Below, piece by piece: positions 8,253 to 15,440 of a DNA stretch of 23,491 nt. The DNA lies in assembly GCA_965372385.1 (NCBI GenBank), contig CBDVCD010000022.1:1-23491 (forward strand). Direction: 5' to 3'. The DNA comes from JASJBU01 sp965372385. Lineage in GTDB: Bacteria > Pseudomonadota > Gammaproteobacteria > Chromatiales > Chromatiaceae. The notes below the pieces were generated by a model that was given only the letters and a program-made list of their open reading frames with translations, did no database searches and had not been told where the DNA came from. A program made the translations under genes and the position numbers. Numbering within the stretch: the stretch's first letter is position 1; each line of letters begins with the position of its first letter.

Positions 8253-8849
8253 TTACTCCTTCTCATAACCCCGGATCATGGCCTTTAGATGTCCGAATGG
8301 CTTTTCACTGGTGGTGATGGCCAGATAGAGATGCACGATCAGAAATGACAGCATGGCAAAGGCAGCCGCTGTATGAACCAAGGCGACAACACCAAGATCG
8401 AGTGATGATAATCCCCAGGCATCCCAGTATGAATAGTAGAGATAGAGCAGACCGCTTATCCAGGTAAAGGGGGTGATAAGAACGTGCAGCGTTAAATAGG
8501 CCACACGCTGCAACGGATTGAGTTTATCTTCCCGGCTCCGGTGATGTGGATGTCCACCACCCATAAATATATCCACCAGATAGTAGCGAGCCATTGCCCT
8601 CAGCTTACTTCTGCTCGAAGGGATATATTGCTTCCACTCTCCGGTTGTCATATGCCAGAAGATGACAAAAGCCAATAAACCGATCATGATCCACGCCAGG
8701 ATGATATGGATATCCACCGCGCTTTCAAATCCAAGCAGTGATATTACACCATGAATCTCGAATCCAGTTATCAATAGGGGAATGATCAAAAAAGCGAGCA
8801 TCCAGTGCCATAAGCGCTCAAATCGGGTATAGAACATCTCATTTGACAT
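8253..8849 (-). CDS. Membrane-bound cytochrome b subunit (PhsC/cytochrome b561-like)
   Basis: This 198-residue protein probably passes electrons from quinol to the octaheme cytochrome. It has about four membrane helices: near residues 12-35, 48-68, 118-140 and 155-178. Candidate heme b ligands are H15 in RLWHWM, H48 or H66, and histidines in the third and fourth helices, including the one in HLYLAIT. The family resembles thiosulfate reductase, formate dehydrogenase and Ni/Fe-hydrogenase b-type cytochromes. Its ATG overlaps the octaheme stop in the sequence TGATG, with AGGAGG about 8 bases upstream, so the two are translationally coupled. This strongly suggests one membrane complex. The precise subfamily is less certain than the role. 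Confidence 0.85.
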   Translation of the reverse strand: MSNEMFYTRFERLWHWMLAFLIIPLLITGFEIHGVISLLGFESAVDIHIILAWIMIGLLAFVIFWHMTTGEWKQYIPSSRSKLRAMARYYLVDIFMGGGHPHHRSREDKLNPLQRVAYLTLHVLITPFTWISGLLYLYYSYWDAWGLSSLDLGVVALVHTAAAFAMLSFLIVHLYLAITTSEKPFGHLKAMIRGYEKE

Positions 8850-10483
8850 CAGACTTTCCTCCTACTTCTAAAAATAATGCGTCCTATACCGTGTAGAGAG
8901 ATACCTCCCAGAGTACCGAGAACAGCCAGCCACCCGATAATATCGAGGAGGTCACTCTTGTCACGACCAGGCATATAGAATCCCTCGAGATTTTGCAGCC
9001 GTCCATCCCTGCTGTGACAGTCAGCACAACCCAGCGCCTCTTCCTTTGGAGCCACCATATGGGAAAGTGGCCAGTGCATGGTCGTCTCTATCCAACCATA
9101 TTCTCCACTGTAATCTGCTCCCGCTGCGTCCATAGCGACCTTTATTGCACGGTTCCAGTCGAAGGATTTCCAGTAGGCTTCACTGTCCTTGCCAAACAGG
9201 TGCGAAATAACCAGGGTATCGTTGCCTTTATCGTAGGGCTGTTTGCCTCGCATCACCTTGAATGGCCAAATCCTCGCATCCGGGTCATCATAACTACCCC
9301 TGAAGGTATTGATGGGAACGATTGAGTTAGGATCGAGCTTCTCATCCAACTCCTGGTACCGAATATCGCCAGCCAGCCAGTCATATTCCGGTACCAGATT
9401 CTCCCCCCACTCGAAGGTTCCTTTTTTCGTCACATAGGTGACATAACCATTCTTGTCCTTTTTCTTAATATGCTTTCCATTAGGATCCTTTTGCCCCGCG
9501 GTCGACCAGTCCCACCAGGTTTTTGAAGGTACGCCACCACGCGCATAAAACGGGATATGGCAGGTCTGACAGGCTATCTTGTTGGTATGCTCGTTAATTT
9601 TGTCGTTTACCGTTGTGGGATGAGGTTTATCGCCATGACAAGACTCACAGGAGGCCCGGCTCCCGTCATCCCGACCCGGAATGTCGATCCCATGGGTGTC
9701 TTTGCCTATTGAAGTGTAGTGGCTGCCTTTCAAGTCATGACCGTCCGTGTTGTGGCACTCGGTACAGACAAAATTCAGGCCATCAGTCCCTAGGTGGACA
9801 TCGAGACTCCGTGGCGGATTTGTCATGGATGAGTCCAGGTCTCCATGCTTTACACCATCGCCACCGCCCCCATAAAAGTGGCAGACACCGCAGTTTTCAC
9901 GGCGAGGTTTACCCACATTCTGCGCAACATGGGATAGATCCGGCGCCTTGAACAGCTTCTTTCCTTTCTTTGGAGGGAACAACTTGTCCACATAGGCAGG
10001 GTGACCGGCATCAGTCGGATACTTTTGATAGGTATCCGTGGTGTCATGACAGACCAGGCAATCGACGTTCTCTTCAGAGGCGAAGTCAAAACTGTCGTCC
10101 TTCCAGCCGTAACCGATATGACAGCTTGTGCAACGGGCGTAATTGGTGGTAATGGAACCACAGAAGCTGTTGATCACTTTTTTCTTGCCCAGCACCTGTC
10201 CAGTATTTGGATGGGTGATTTTCCAGTTCCAATGGGTTGTCTTATGGATCTGTTTACTGGCTTCCGTATGACACTCCAGGCATGCCTTGGTGACATCAGG
10301 ACCTGTCGCGAACGGCTGCTGCAACTCTTCGAACTTGGTGTGGTCAGCAGTTGAGGTAGATTTTTTGACTTCAGCAGGCTTGGTCTCCCCATTGACCCCG
10401 CTGAAACCGGCCATCAAGCCTGTGAAAAGCAGTATTGCTAGACCTTTCCCAGACCCGGACAAACCACCGGAGAAAACGAACAT
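8849..10483 (-). CDS. Octaheme c-type cytochrome, tetrathionate reductase (OTR) family, membrane-anchored
   Basis: A 544-residue exported cytochrome with eight CXXCH motifs at C68, C118, C142, C198, C240, C279, C305 and C486. The spacing, including the long gap before the eighth heme, fits the OTR family known from Shewanella. That enzyme reduces tetrathionate, nitrite and hydroxylamine in vitro. The N-terminus has a hydrophobic export segment (about 14-30), and GGGGGGAG precedes ATG 10483. Unlike a purely periplasmic OTR, residues about 512-537 form a hydrophobic segment followed by RIIFRSRRKV, a C-terminal anchor with its positive end in the cytoplasm. It is coupled to the downstream cytochrome b. 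Physiological substrate is not settled for this family. Confidence 0.92.
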   Translation of the reverse strand: MFVFSGGLSGSGKGLAILLFTGLMAGFSGVNGETKPAEVKKSTSTADHTKFEELQQPFATGPDVTKACLECHTEASKQIHKTTHWNWKITHPNTGQVLGKKKVINSFCGSITTNYARCTSCHIGYGWKDDSFDFASEENVDCLVCHDTTDTYQKYPTDAGHPAYVDKLFPPKKGKKLFKAPDLSHVAQNVGKPRRENCGVCHFYGGGGDGVKHGDLDSSMTNPPRSLDVHLGTDGLNFVCTECHNTDGHDLKGSHYTSIGKDTHGIDIPGRDDGSRASCESCHGDKPHPTTVNDKINEHTNKIACQTCHIPFYARGGVPSKTWWDWSTAGQKDPNGKHIKKKDKNGYVTYVTKKGTFEWGENLVPEYDWLAGDIRYQELDEKLDPNSIVPINTFRGSYDDPDARIWPFKVMRGKQPYDKGNDTLVISHLFGKDSEAYWKSFDWNRAIKVAMDAAGADYSGEYGWIETTMHWPLSHMVAPKEEALGCADCHSRDGRLQNLEGFYMPGRDKSDLLDIIGWLAVLGTLGGISLHGIGRIIFRSRRKV

Positions 10484-10615
10484 GACTCCCCCCTTATCTG
10501 TTAGGTTGGTTCAACCCAGCATAAACAGATAGAAAATTCCGCGTTAATGTTCCACGGTTTTTAATTAGAAAAACACGGCGAGAAACTAAATAGTAAAGCG
10601 GCTCGCCTACTATCA

Positions 10616-10640
10616 CCGGGCCGGTAAACTACCGGCCCGG
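10616..10640 (-). terminator. Strong hairpin after the pentaheme cytochrome gene
   Basis: A perfect 11-bp stem, CCGGGCCGGTA (10616-10626) with TACCGGCCCGG (10630-10640), closes a 3-base loop 11 bases past the pentaheme stop. No clear T-run follows on the minus strand, so it may end transcription or act as an mRNA stabiliser between the pentaheme and octaheme genes. Confidence 0.6.
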
Positions 10641-10651
10641 ATGAATACAGC

Positions 10652-11929
10652 CTACATACTGCTTTCTGAAGTCGCGATGAGTGTGGCGGCTGTCAGGTCT
10701 TTAGGAAGATGTTTGAACTTCTTAACCAGACCGGGCCAAAGCAGATTGTAGTAAAGCTCCCCACGCACAAGCTTCACACCTTTCGCGGGAATGTCATAGA
10801 CAAGCGTCCGTTCCTCATGGGGTTTCAGACGGGTGTCCTTGCCAAGCTTGGTTGCCGCCGGTGGCGATGCGGGTTTACCCTCCTCATCAGCCAATGCGTA
10901 TACCAGGTAGGCCTGTGGATCCTCTTTCGCCGGATGTCTTTTTGCATTTTCCCAAACCACATCACCTTCGGCATCATAGGCTCTCAGCATCATATAAATA
11001 TTTCTGAAAGGCGCACCTGTCGGCAGGCTATGGGGCTGCAGATTCTTCATCAGGACCGAAGCACGGATCTTATCACCGACTATTTCAGTCGTCACGTCAA
11101 ACACGACAGAGCGATGCAGGATATCAGCATCATGTCCTCCGCCCATGCTGTGATCCGCCAGGCCATCATTCAACGGCATATGGCAGGAGAGGCAGTTGAC
11201 CTGTGTCTGGCTCATCGAATATTCATTACCCGTTTGGCAGAGCGGCACACCATGGGGATTATTGCGCTGATCATGGCAGCCCATACAGGCATCAGAGGTC
11301 TTGAAGAGCCTAGGATTGCTCTCCATGGGGATGGAGGGTATCTCTTTTCCATCCATGGTTATTGATTTGCCAAGATGCGGGTTCGGCTTGCTTTCGTCCC
11401 CAGCCCCTCCGCCAAATACATCACTGGTTGAGGCCAGTTTTTCCAACCCGCGGTTGGAATAGCGGCCCGGCCCTTGAGCTGTATCCGTGGAGGATTCGTA
11501 TGCCTTGAGGCCCAACTGGAGTTTTCCATCCGGGCCCTGGATGCCTTTGAATTTCTTCAGTAGATGGCAGCCAATGCAGTTAACACCTTCCGCGTAGACG
11601 GGATTGCCGTCAAGCTTCGTGGTCTTATCCTTTGCCGCTGCCGGTGCATGACACTGCAGACAGATTGGATACTTTCCGGACGCCTTGTGGATTACACCCT
11701 CTTTCGTTGGATCACCAACAACCTTTTTATAGAAGGTTCCATGGATTGGGTCTTTCAATGCTGTACTGTTAGCATGCATCGAACCCTTCCACTGCTTGTA
11801 TATTTCTTTATGGCAAGACTTACAGGTTTCTGAAGATATACGATGAAGAGGTTCCGCCGAACCCAGTGAAATGAACCCAAACCAACCAACAACCAGTCCC
11901 AGTAGAAAACCGCTTTTTATATGCTTCAC
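10652..11929 (-). CDS. Periplasmic pentaheme c-type cytochrome with C-terminal beta domain
   Basis: From the GTG at 11929 this is a 425-residue protein with a signal peptide (VKHIKSGFLLGLVVGWFGF ... SLGSA-EP, cleavage about 25). Five CXXCH motifs lie at C36, C90, C118, C215 and C246, an arrangement like cytochrome c554-related multiheme proteins. A further single Cys is at about 231. Residues about 265-425 contain no heme and look like a beta-sandwich; SLPTGAPFRNIYMML resembles the conserved GHxxPTG-type segment seen in similar multiheme cytochromes. An AGAGGTG site precedes the GTG; an upstream in-frame start at 12016 would put 29 non-signal residues ahead and is not favoured. It may shuttle electrons between the membrane partners and the octaheme enzymes. 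No enzymatic activity can be assigned. Confidence 0.85.
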   Translation of the reverse strand: MKHIKSGFLLGLVVGWFGFISLGSAEPLHRISSETCKSCHKEIYKQWKGSMHANSTALKDPIHGTFYKKVVGDPTKEGVIHKASGKYPICLQCHAPAAAKDKTTKLDGNPVYAEGVNCIGCHLLKKFKGIQGPDGKLQLGLKAYESSTDTAQGPGRYSNRGLEKLASTSDVFGGGAGDESKPNPHLGKSITMDGKEIPSIPMESNPRLFKTSDACMGCHDQRNNPHGVPLCQTGNEYSMSQTQVNCLSCHMPLNDGLADHSMGGGHDADILHRSVVFDVTTEIVGDKIRASVLMKNLQPHSLPTGAPFRNIYMMLRAYDAEGDVVWENAKRHPAKEDPQAYLVYALADEEGKPASPPAATKLGKDTRLKPHEERTLVYDIPAKGVKLVRGELYYNLLWPGLVKKFKHLPKDLTAATLIATSESSM

Positions 11930-12185
11930 AGCCACACCTCTTATTGTGGAATAGACCGTGGGATTCTCTGAAAACCCTTCACATATGTCTATTAGGGAAA
12001 TCACCAAGAAACACAACTTAGGTCTAAGGAGAGACTGAAAAATTAACTTTCTTCATGAAATGAACCGATCTTTAAATCTAATATTGAATTTGATCTCAAA
12101 AAACGGCAATCTTTAGTCTTAAGAAAAAATGCAAACAGCATTTGCCTGATAAGGAAAACAGCAATTGGCAGGTAACATCCGTTGT

Positions 12186-12371
12186 TTAGGGCCGCGGAAA
12201 AAATGATTTATCCGAAGATCACGTTCATATTTGGGTGAAATTTGGGCGATTTGATTGAGCAAATCCGCAAGACTAGCTGGACTAATTTGAGGAATTTGCG
12301 ATTGAAAATCGTCTAAAGGTTGCCCGAAGAGGGGCGTGAGATAGGACAAATCTTTTTTGCCGTGGCCCTTA
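12186..12371. mobile_element. MITE-like element, copy 1 (180 bp, plus TTA duplications)
   Basis: The 25-bp terminal inverted repeats at 12189-12213 and 12344-12368 match at 21 of 25 positions, beginning GGGCC and ending near ATTTRTCC. They are flanked by the direct repeat TTA (12186-12188 and 12369-12371). No transposase gene is present; the internal open frame on the minus strand is part of the repeat. This is a non-autonomous element. The GGG ends and 3-bp duplication would fit mobilisation by an IS5-family (ISL2-like) transposase, which is inference. Confidence 0.82.
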
Positions 12372-12533
12372 ACTACTGATTAACCGAAATTGTCTACCCA
12401 GCTGGATTTCAGAAATAGTCAGGGCACCGTTTTCTGCACTTTAACCAATGTCCGAATTACTCAGGCATTACGTATCGGCATTAATAATTAAGCAATTAAT
12501 TAAGTTTGGCGCAGTGCATACTATCAAGCCGGT

Positions 12534-12607
12534 CAAGGACCGCGAAAAAAATGATTTGTCCGGAGAGGGGCGTGAGATAGGACAAATCTTTTTTGCCGTG
12601 ACCCCAA
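12534..12607. mobile_element. MITE-like element, copy 2 (68-bp internally deleted form)
   Basis: Only the two 25-bp termini (12537-12561 and 12580-12604) and 18 bases between them (GGAGAGGGGCGTGAGATA) remain. The direct repeat CAA flanks it (12534-12536, 12605-12607). It could fold into one long hairpin. It ends 46 bases before the haoA-like start codon, inside the probable promoter or leader. Confidence 0.8.
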
Positions 12608-12641
12608 CTTCGATTGTTTAATTTAAAGAATGAATAACTTC

Positions 12642-12649
12642 AGGAGAGG
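12642..12649 (+). promoter_or_regulatory. Ribosome binding site deciding the HAO-like gene start
   Basis: AGGAGAGG lies 4 bases before ATG 12654. The alternative ATG at 12630 has no comparable site, and the downstream start gives a cleaner signal sequence. Confidence 0.75.
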
Positions 12650-12653
12650 ATTC

Positions 12654-14126
12654 ATGTCCAAATTCAAGGTTAACAAATGGAGAGTCCATGCGTTATCGAT
12701 ATCCATTTTACTCTTGCTTGGCTGCCTAAACACGAGTCATGCGGATAAGGTTTCCTTGGATCCCAGCAATTGGGGGCTGGAAGAGGGGAAGGAGTGTGTC
12801 AGTTGCCATAAAAAGTCTTCCGCGGGCTTGACCCATGAATGGGAGATCAGTGCCCATGCCACTGCCGGCGTAAACTGTCTCGATTGTCATCTGGCTGACC
12901 AGGTCGATATAGACGCCATCGAACACGAAGGCAGCATTATCGCTACCATCGTTTCCCCCAAGGACTGCGGACGCTGCCACACTAAGGAGTATAAAGAGAC
13001 CGAGGGTTCCGTTCACTCCAAGGCGCTTACCCTGATAGAGAACAGGATCCCGGCCCTGGCGGATAAGCTGACCGGAAGAGAGATGATCACCGCTGGCTGC
13101 GCCCAATGTCATGGTTCCAAGGTCGAGGTCCGCGGTGATGGAACGCTTACCTCTGATACCTGGCCAAATACTGGAATAGGCCGGATCAATCCGGACGGTT
13201 CACGCGGCTCCTGTTCCGCCTGCCACGCTCGGCACAATTTTTCCAAGGCCCAGGCCCGTGATCCAAGTGCTTGCACCTGGTGCCACACCGGTCCCGATTC
13301 TCCCGATGATGACGTCTATGCGAGTTCGAAACACGGCATGCTGTTCACCGCCAACAGAGAGAAGATGAATCTTCACAGCGACGAATGGGTGCTTGGAAAA
13401 GACTACTCCGCGGCGCCGACCTGTGTAACCTGCCATATGGGCGCCACTCCAAGTGTCAAGGCCAGTCACGACGTGGGCATGCGGGACGCTTGGAGCCTCA
13501 ATCGCCCAGTGTCCGAAAGACAACATCTGGTGATCTTTGAGGATGGCGACAGAAGAGAACTCCCCGCATCCCAGCCTGCCCCCCGACGCGGTAGCGAATT
13601 GAATAAATTGGATGGCAGCATGGCCAAAGTAAAGGCCGTCGCGGATCCCAAAAGACGCCGCCAGATCATGAGCAAGGTCTGTCTCGAGTGCCACGGCAAA
13701 GGATTCATCAAAGGCTTCATGAAGCAGTTCGATGATGTAATCGAACTCTACAATGAAAAATTTGGCATCCCGGCTCAGGCAATCATGAATGCCTTATATG
13801 ATATGGATCTGCTCACCCCTGCCCCCTTTGATGAGCCGCTCGAGTTTACCTATTGGCGGCTCTGGCACGATGAAGGAACCCAGGCGAGACATGGCGCCGC
13901 CATGATGAGCCCCAACCTGGCTTGGTGGGAAGGCATGCACTTGGTTGCGCAGAATTTCTACGGCCAGTTTTTACCTCAGATACGTGAACTGGCGGGCGAG
14001 GAGAAGGCAAATGCCCTGATTGAGGAGCATGTAACCAGCCTCGAGCAGCACAGCTGGTTAAAAAACAACCCCAGCAACTCCAATCCTGCTCTTGGCTATG
14101 GCATAGGAAGGCCCAGTCATGATTAA
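12654..14126 (+). CDS. Octaheme hydroxylamine oxidoreductase-like cytochrome, predicted reductive type
   Basis: A 490-residue exported protein; the N-terminal hydrophobic segment (VHALSISILLLLGCLN) could be a signal or lipoprotein-like peptide. Eight CXXCH motifs start at C48, C75, C105, C149, C187, C207, C257 and C343. The block GSCSACHARHNFSKAQARDP, followed by CTWCHTGPD and SSKHG, is characteristic of the HAO family. The C-terminal block ARHGAAMM-SPNLAWWEG aligns with the HAO segment that holds the tyrosine cross-linked to the P460 heme (DYxxWHG). Here that position appears to be Leu (about 422). Loss of this Tyr is the mark of reductive HAO-like enzymes such as those of epsilonproteobacteria, which act on nitrite or hydroxylamine. 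The NapC-type gene overlapping its stop is the likely quinol-oxidising partner. Substrate is inferred. Confidence 0.9.
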   Translation: MSKFKVNKWRVHALSISILLLLGCLNTSHADKVSLDPSNWGLEEGKECVSCHKKSSAGLTHEWEISAHATAGVNCLDCHLADQVDIDAIEHEGSIIATIVSPKDCGRCHTKEYKETEGSVHSKALTLIENRIPALADKLTGREMITAGCAQCHGSKVEVRGDGTLTSDTWPNTGIGRINPDGSRGSCSACHARHNFSKAQARDPSACTWCHTGPDSPDDDVYASSKHGMLFTANREKMNLHSDEWVLGKDYSAAPTCVTCHMGATPSVKASHDVGMRDAWSLNRPVSERQHLVIFEDGDRRELPASQPAPRRGSELNKLDGSMAKVKAVADPKRRRQIMSKVCLECHGKGFIKGFMKQFDDVIELYNEKFGIPAQAIMNALYDMDLLTPAPFDEPLEFTYWRLWHDEGTQARHGAAMMSPNLAWWEGMHLVAQNFYGQFLPQIRELAGEEKANALIEEHVTSLEQHSWLKNNPSNSNPALGYGIGRPSHD

Positions 14127-14745
14127 GATCAGCATGCCACTCTTCATCACTCGCCATGTGCTGTACGCATTGCTACTGGGTGGATTGGCCGGAATTGGCT
14201 TCATACTGTTCCTCATAGAATTTGATCATTTCTCCAGCACAGAGGCCTTCTGCACCACCTGCCACTCAATGGAAATTGCGGCTGAACCCTATCGCGAATC
14301 GGCCCACTACCGGCCTGATTCGGGTGTGCGCGCAAGCTGTGGTGACTGTCATGTGTCAGAAGGGGTGCTTGCCGCCACCTGGGATCACTTTATAGGTGGC
14401 AAGGACCTGTTCAATCAAATCTTTGGTCCCAATTACGACGACCCGGTAGTCAATGCCCTGCACCTGCCAGAGGCTGCATTTGCCGCACGGGAGTGGTTCA
14501 AGGAGCGTAATTCGGCCACTTGTAAACGCTGTCATGTCAAAGAGGCCATCTTCGGTACCCGTCCCGACACCCTGTTGATCCACCAGGAGGATGCCAAGGA
14601 TAAAACCTGTATCGAATGCCACTACAACCTCGTCCATAAAAAAGTTCCCGCGAAGCGTGTTTTCAAGCGTCATGAGTGGAATCGGATGATAGAACAGGAG
14701 TTTGGCCTAGCACCCGGAACAGCGGATAAACTTTTAGAAGAGTAA
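14119..14745 (+). CDS. NapC/NirT/NrfH-family tetraheme quinol dehydrogenase
   Basis: A 208-residue membrane-anchored cytochrome. One N-terminal helix (about residues 9-34, HVLYALLLGGLAGIGFILFL) acts as uncleaved anchor, followed by four CXXCH motifs at C45, C74, C135 and C164. CTTCHSME after the helix is the usual first NapC/NrfH heme. It should oxidise menaquinol or ubiquinol and pass electrons to the periplasmic octaheme partner. The ATG overlaps the HAO-like stop by eight bases (ATGATTAA), with AGGAAGG upstream, so the pair is translationally coupled. This mirrors the haoA-cycM arrangement in reductive HAO systems. The C-terminal 40 residues after the last heme are charged and not recognisable. 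The stop codon TAA abuts MITE copy 3 directly. Confidence 0.92.
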   Translation: MIKISMPLFITRHVLYALLLGGLAGIGFILFLIEFDHFSSTEAFCTTCHSMEIAAEPYRESAHYRPDSGVRASCGDCHVSEGVLAATWDHFIGGKDLFNQIFGPNYDDPVVNALHLPEAAFAAREWFKERNSATCKRCHVKEAIFGTRPDTLLIHQEDAKDKTCIECHYNLVHKKVPAKRVFKRHEWNRMIEQEFGLAPGTADKLLEE

Positions 14746-15026
14746 GGGTCCCGGAAAAAATAAATTATCCAAAGAACATGTCCATATTTGGGTAAGCCGG
14801 TTCATGTTCCTGACGGAACCGGCATTTCTGCCGTGCACAGAAGCACAAATGCCGCGGGGGCAGGATGCCCAGGAGCGGTCCACCTGTGGGGCAGATTTGG
14901 GCGATTTGATTGAGCAAAACCGCAGTACTAGCTGGGCTAATTCGAGGATTTTGAGATTGAAAATCGCTCAAAGATTGCCTGAAGAGGGGCGTGAGACTGG
15001 ATAATTCATTTTTTCCGCGGCCCTAC
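14743..15026. mobile_element. MITE-like element, copy 3 (278 bp, with a ~100-bp structured insert)
   Basis: Terminal repeats at 14746-14770 and 14999-15023 match at 22 of 25 positions. The left flank TAA is the NapC stop codon; the right flank is TAC, a 2-of-3 match to a duplication. The interior matches copy 1 except for an extra segment at about 14794-14894. That segment contains an 8-bp hairpin, GCCGGTTC (14796-14803) with GAACCGGC (14816-14823), and a second pairing of GGCATTT with AAATGCC. No coding potential is convincing. Confidence 0.78.
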
Positions 15027-15051
15027 GGTCTAAACTATCAGCAACATCAAC

Positions 15052-15071
15052 TGGCCAAACTGACTTGGCCA
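15052..15071. promoter_or_regulatory. Inverted repeat upstream of a small membrane protein gene
   Basis: TGGCCAA (15052-15058) and TTGGCCA (15065-15071) form a perfect 7-bp inverted repeat with a 6-base spacer, ending 23 bases before the start codon at 15095. The position would suit a repressor operator or a leader hairpin. The binding protein is unknown. Confidence 0.45.
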
Positions 15072-15094
15072 TTATTCAATTAGGTTTTAACTCT

Positions 15095-15343
15095 ATGAAT
15101 CTTCTGAAAATTGGCTGTAAGACAATGCGCGAAGGTGTGCTTGTCACTATGATCTTTTTTTTCGCGGGAATCCTGATGATTCTGGCGGGCGCCAAGATAG
15201 TGCCAGATATCTTCTACATGCAGCATATCGTCATGTTCGCTGGCCTGCTGCTGCTGCTGTTTGCCCCGTTGATATTGATTGCAACCTTCCTGCTGAGCGT
15301 GCTACCCGGTGCAAAAGAAAAAATGGACCAGTGCGAGCACTGA
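15095..15343 (+). CDS. Small membrane protein, 82 residues, paralogue A
   Basis: Two predicted membrane helices, about residues 14-34 and 44-70, are flanked by an N-terminal CKTMR (C8) and a C-terminal QCEH (C80). It aligns without gaps to the convergent small gene at 15441-15683. Shared features are CK[ST]MR near the start, [AS]PL[IV]L in the second helix and C[EQ]H at the end. I do not recognise the family. The start chosen, ATG 15095, matches the paralogue's length; ATG-like starts farther upstream lack support. The Shine-Dalgarno match is weak (TAGG). It follows the NapC gene and MITE copy 3 in the same direction. Two fixed cysteines at both membrane faces could be a redox or metal site, or both could lie on the same side. 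Confidence 0.68.
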   Translation: MNLLKIGCKTMREGVLVTMIFFFAGILMILAGAKIVPDIFYMQHIVMFAGLLLLLFAPLILIATFLLSVLPGAKEKMDQCEH

Positions 15344-15396
15344 CAATCTATCTGGATTTACCAGACTTGTCTCAGGGCGACATCAGAGATCCTCAA

Positions 15397-15415
15397 CACC
15401 CGCCCCTGGCGGGTG
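15397..15415. terminator. Hairpin between the convergent small membrane genes
   Basis: CACCCGCC (15397-15404) pairs perfectly with GGCGGGTG (15408-15415) around a CCT loop. It lies between the two stops and could serve both genes. No T-run is evident on either side. Confidence 0.55.
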
Positions 15416-15440
15416 CCGGAGATCACTAGCCGTCCTTGCA

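Larger units (their letters stand above)
11930..12653. other. Divergent regulatory region between the two cytochrome transcription units
   Basis: About 720 bases without a gene. It holds two MITE-like elements (12186-12371 and 12534-12607), AT-rich unique DNA at 12370-12536, and the starts of two divergent transcripts. I searched by eye for FNR (TTGAT-N4-ATCAA) and NarL-type sites and found no convincing match. Confidence 0.6.

Noticed and set aside
12080..12110. Possible FNR site near TTGATCTCAAAA
   Set aside because: Only the left half-site matches; the right half lacks ATCAA.
12119..12349. 76-codon minus-strand open frame resembling one at 14765-14971
   Set aside because: The shared peptide (FQSQ.P.ISPAS) comes from the shared MITE interior; the frames run through the terminal repeats and diverge outside them, with no ribosome binding site. 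It is repeat DNA, not a protein family.
12500..12520. Possible sigma-54 promoter at TTGGCGCAGTGCAT
   Set aside because: The spacing between GG and GC is too short for the -24/-12 consensus.
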